A DNA stretch of 8,981 bases from Bryobacteraceae bacterium (GTDB taxonomy: Bacteria; Acidobacteriota; Terriglobia; Bryobacterales; Bryobacteraceae): positions 1 to 8,981 of the forward strand of contig CANGVB010000106.1 in assembly GCA_947456995.1 (NCBI GenBank), read 5' to 3'. Positions 7,216-8,981 of this stretch are shown in pieces. How positions within the stretch are numbered: position 1 is the stretch's first letter; the number at the start of each line of letters is the position of its first letter. The notes under the pieces are model-generated. The model did not search any database, had not been told where the DNA came from, and saw only the letters and a list, made by a program, of their open reading frames with translations. A program made the position numbers and the translations under genes.

Positions 7216-7524
7216 TTAGGCAGCTTCGAGCTTGTGAACGGTTCGAGCGATGTTGTCGCCGGTTGTGCGGATTGCGACGCGGAGATCGAATTCGGATTGG
7301 AGATTCAGCCAGGTTTCGGGGGAAACACCGAAATAGGCACTCAGCCGGAGGGCAGTATCGGCAGTGATAGAACGGTTGCCGTGAACAATGGCGTGGATGC
7401 GGTTCGGAGGCACGTGGAGATCTCTCGCCAGCCTATTGATGCTGATTGCATTGGGCTTCATAAAATCCTCTGCAAGGATTTCACCTGGATGAATGGGGCC
7501 GAGTAACTTTGTTTTTGTCTTCAT
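7216..7524 (-). CDS. higA: HigA/VapI-type antitoxin, XRE helix-turn-helix protein
   Basis: 102 residues, the usual length. The opening GPIHPGEILAEDFM (9-22) is a hallmark of the HigA family. An XRE-type helix-turn-helix covers about 27-66: INRLARDLHVPPNRI, then recognition helix around HAIVHGNRSIT, then TALRLSAYFG. The tail SPETWLNLQSEFDLRVA (68-84) is also typical. HigA proteins neutralise the HigB mRNase and repress their own operon. Here no higB is seen: higB normally sits directly before higA, but the neighbour upstream is lolA-like, and the 98 bases downstream hold no toxin-sized frame. It may be an orphan antitoxin or a plain regulator. A good ribosome binding site (TTGAGG at 7535-7530, 5 bases before ATG) supports the start. 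The lolA-like stop is 24 bases upstream, so the genes may be co-transcribed. The gene symbol denotes family only. Confidence 0.9.
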   Translation of the reverse strand: MKTKTKLLGPIHPGEILAEDFMKPNAISINRLARDLHVPPNRIHAIVHGNRSITADTALRLSAYFGVSPETWLNLQSEFDLRVAIRTTGDNIARTVHKLEAA

Positions 7525-7530
7525 CCAAGC

Positions 7531-7552
7531 CTCAAGATTGAGACTAACTCAA
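7531..7552 (-). promoter_or_regulatory. Possible HigA operator: CTCAA/TTGAG dyad overlapping the higA ribosome binding site
   Basis: The plus strand reads CTCAA-GA-TTGAG at 7531-7542, a perfect short dyad, with a further CTCAA half-site at 7548-7552. All lie in the 24-base gap between the lolA-like stop and the higA start, and the dyad covers the GAGG ribosome binding site. HigA proteins usually bind palindromes near their own start, so autoregulation is a reasonable guess. The arms are only 5 bases, so chance is possible. Confidence 0.3.
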
Positions 7553-8181
7553 GGCTCGCTGCGGAGGGTGACGAGGTCGTAGCCTTCGGGGGCTTTGAAC
7601 TGGAAGAGTTCGGCAGCGAGTGGCGTGTTGCGTTGCTCGGAGCGGAAGGCGTAGGACATGCTGGAGCCGTCTCTTCCTGTTACTGTGACCAGGCTTAGCC
7701 GCCCGTCGGGTTCGGCGAAGAACTCGACGTATTCATAGGGAGATTTGGCGTTCTTGGGGTAGGCTTTGACTTGCCATTGGGGGCCGGATTGGGAGTGCTC
7801 GAAGCGGCTGAAGTCTCTGGCGAAGTCGAGCTTGCCTAGAAGAAATGCGAGGGGGGCGCGGAGGTCGTCTGAGGCCTTCATCGGGCTGACTTCGACTCGC
7901 CGGGCCGATGGGGTGACGTAATGGATCGTTTTGCCATCGCAGAGGAAAAGCTTGCCGGTGGGTTGAGAGTATTCCCAACGCATCTGGCCGGGCTTGCGCA
8001 GGTAGAGAATGCCGCGCTCGGTGACACGGCGGCCCTGGGCCACGGCCATGGTTTGCTCAAATTCACTCTTGAGAGTTTTGGGTGTGTTGTAGCGGGCTTC
8101 CACTCGTTTGAGTACGGTGGTGAGGTTGTCCTGCGCCTGGGCGGAGAGGAGAGCTAGGGTGATAAGCGGGAGATACGCCAT
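7549..8181 (-). CDS. lolA: LolA-like outer membrane lipoprotein carrier protein
   Basis: 210 residues, near the usual ~200 for LolA. LolA is a periplasmic chaperone that takes lipoproteins from the LolCDE transporter to the outer membrane. The signal peptide is short (LPLITLALLSAQAQ, 4-17) with likely cleavage after AQA. The body fits the LolA fold: KSEFEQTM early on, GILYLRKPGQMRWEY with the aromatic/Pro-Gly-x-[FM]-R-W pattern typical of the family, then DGKTIHYVTP and RAPLAFLLGK. Oddly, the signal peptide has no Lys or Arg before its hydrophobic core. The frame is open up to ATG 8283, which would add KRS just before, but that start would overlap pdxH by 130 bases. I prefer ATG 8181. It overlaps the pdxH 3' end by 28 bases and has no clear ribosome binding site, so translational coupling is likely. 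No lolB or lolCDE gene is nearby. LolA-like paralogs with other cargo exist, so the exact role is less sure than the fold. Confidence 0.85.
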   Translation of the reverse strand: MAYLPLITLALLSAQAQDNLTTVLKRVEARYNTPKTLKSEFEQTMAVAQGRRVTERGILYLRKPGQMRWEYSQPTGKLFLCDGKTIHYVTPSARRVEVSPMKASDDLRAPLAFLLGKLDFARDFSRFEHSQSGPQWQVKAYPKNAKSPYEYVEFFAEPDGRLSLVTVTGRDGSSMSYAFRSEQRNTPLAAELFQFKAPEGYDLVTLRSEP

Positions 8182-8801
8182 GATTGATCGCTTTGTAGAT
8201 GATAGTGCAGACGGTCGTGGAGCCGGCCGGGGCGGCCCTGCCAGAATTCCATTTCGACCGGACGCAGAAGGTAGCCGCCCCAAAAATCAGGCATCGGAAC
8301 CGGCTGGCCTTCAAACCTCTGTTCATAGAGACGTCTGGCGGCCTCCAGCGTTTCGCGGCCTTCAATAACGCTGGACTGATTGCTGGCCCAGGCACCGATT
8401 TGGGAGATGCGGGGGCGCTCACGGAAGTAGATTTCGCTTTCTTCGCGGGTGAGCTTTTCAACTGTGCCAGAGGCACGAACCTGGCGCTCGAGTTCTTTCC
8501 AGTGGAAGCAGATGGCAGCTTTGGGGTTCGAGTTGAGGTCGCCGGCCTTTTGGCTTTCGTAGTTGGTGAAGAAGGAGAAGCCCCGGGCGTCGAGGGCCTT
8601 CAACAGCACCATGCGGACCGTGGGTTGACCGGTGGCTGAGACAGTAGCTAGCGACATGGCGTTGGCTTCGAGGAGTTTTGTGGAGAGGCAGTCGTCAAAC
8701 CAGCGGTGGAATTGGGCGATTGGGTCGGGGATAGCGTCGGCTTCGAGGAGGCCGTTCATCTGGTAGTTTTCGCGGAGTTCGGCAAATGGGTTGGTGGGCA
8801 C
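8154..8801 (-). CDS. pdxH: Pyridoxamine/pyridoxine 5'-phosphate oxidase
   Basis: 215 residues, the normal PdxH length. The enzyme uses FMN and oxygen to oxidise pyridoxamine- or pyridoxine-5'-phosphate to pyridoxal 5'-phosphate, the last step of vitamin B6 cofactor synthesis and salvage, in the cytoplasm. Visible signatures in order: SLATV (50-54), RMVLLK (63-68) and FFTNYESQK (77-85) for FMN binding; ERQVR (105-109); ERPRISQIGAWAS (128-140); FWGGYLL (173-179); the family signature EFWQGRPGRLHDR (185-197); and the characteristic C-terminal RLSP. All the motifs I know for the family are present. The start codon is GTG at 8801-8799, supported by AAAGGA seven bases upstream; the next Met is residue 15. 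The DUF429 stop codon is 16 bases upstream and the lolA-like gene overlaps the 3' end, so the three genes form a tight run on the minus strand. Confidence 0.96.
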   Translation of the reverse strand: MPTNPFAELRENYQMNGLLEADAIPDPIAQFHRWFDDCLSTKLLEANAMSLATVSATGQPTVRMVLLKALDARGFSFFTNYESQKAGDLNSNPKAAICFHWKELERQVRASGTVEKLTREESEIYFRERPRISQIGAWASNQSSVIEGRETLEAARRLYEQRFEGQPVPMPDFWGGYLLRPVEMEFWQGRPGRLHDRLHYHLQSDQSWRISRLSP

Positions 8802-8808
8802 TTAGGTT

Positions 8809-8814
8809 TCCTTT
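8809..8814 (-). promoter_or_regulatory. Ribosome binding site of pdxH
   Basis: AAAGGA on the minus strand, seven bases before the GTG at 8801. It lies in the 16-base gap after the DUF429 stop codon. It decides in favour of the GTG start over the internal ATG at residue 15. Confidence 0.75.
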
Positions 8815-8817
8815 AGT

Positions 8818-8981
8818 TTAGAAGCTCGGGTTGACGATGAAGCCGTCGGGGGGATGGCCGAGGAGGTTGTTTCGCGACAGTCCCCAGTACCAGAAGTGGG
8901 CGGCGATGTAAGCGCAGATGACGGCGTCGAGCTGGTCTTCGCAAGACTTAAGTTGGGCCAGGGTGTCGCCGACCGGTGGGA
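8818..8981 (-). CDS. DUF429 family protein, C-terminal end (5' part outside the window)
   Basis: Reading the minus strand from the right edge gives 53 open codons ending in TAA at 8820-8818. The peptide contains EDQLDAVICAYIAAHFW followed by GHPPDGFIVNP. An acidic ED..DA..CAY helix and a final G.P..G[FWY]IV.P strand are, as I recall, the C-terminal signature of DUF429 proteins, predicted RNase H-like nucleases of unknown role. The first part of the protein is off-window, so length and active site cannot be judged. The stop lies 16 bases before the pdxH GTG, suggesting one transcription unit with pdxH. Confidence 0.7.
   Translation of the reverse strand, partial: PPVGDTLAQLKSCEDQLDAVICAYIAAHFWYWGLSRNNLLGHPPDGFIVNPSF

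Noticed and set aside
8199..8639. A 146-residue plus-strand frame opposite pdxH
   Set aside because: pdxH is unmistakable on the minus strand; the antisense translation looks like compositional shadow without motifs or start signals.

Overview
The window looks like an ordinary chromosomal stretch from a moderately GC-rich Gram-negative bacterium. An outer membrane is implied by the LolA-type lipoprotein carrier. The mix of large soluble hybrid histidine kinases, a secreted CubicO-type serine hydrolase, DUF2200 and DUF429 would suit a soil bacterium such as an acidobacterium or a deltaproteobacterium. That placement is a guess from gene content, since no taxonomic marker is present.

Left part (1-4283): the 3' end of one hybrid histidine kinase, a small convergent DUF2200 gene, and a complete 933-residue hybrid kinase. 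The complete kinase has four PAS-type sensor domains, HisKA, HATPase and a C-terminal receiver domain, and no membrane segment. The two kinases have the same core layout and very similar core motifs. No stand-alone response regulator or HPt gene is visible, so their output partners lie elsewhere.

Middle part (4284-6424): a GNAT acetyltransferase gene on the minus strand and a divergent gene for an exported serine hydrolase of the beta-lactamase class C/CubicO family. The 139-base divergent gap holds a perfect 13-bp inverted repeat followed by a T run. It is the clearest non-coding signal in the window and could be a terminator/attenuator, an operator or a dispersed repeat.

Right part (6425-8981), all minus strand, read from right to left: the C-terminal end of a DUF429 protein, pdxH (GTG start with a good ribosome binding site), a lolA-like gene overlapping pdxH by 28 bases, a higA-type antitoxin gene with no toxin partner in view, and a stand-alone glutamine-amidotransferase-like protein related to the C-terminal half of CTP synthase. 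The first four are spaced tightly enough to be one transcription unit. The amidotransferase-like gene sits 98 bases further on and may or may not belong to it.

There is no gene-free stretch over 300 bases, and I saw no rRNA or tRNA gene, CRISPR array, insertion sequence or phage gene. I found no convincing new multi-gene system. The points most worth a second look are the amidotransferase-like protein with an altered catalytic triad, the inverted repeat at 4833-4860, and the solitary antitoxin.
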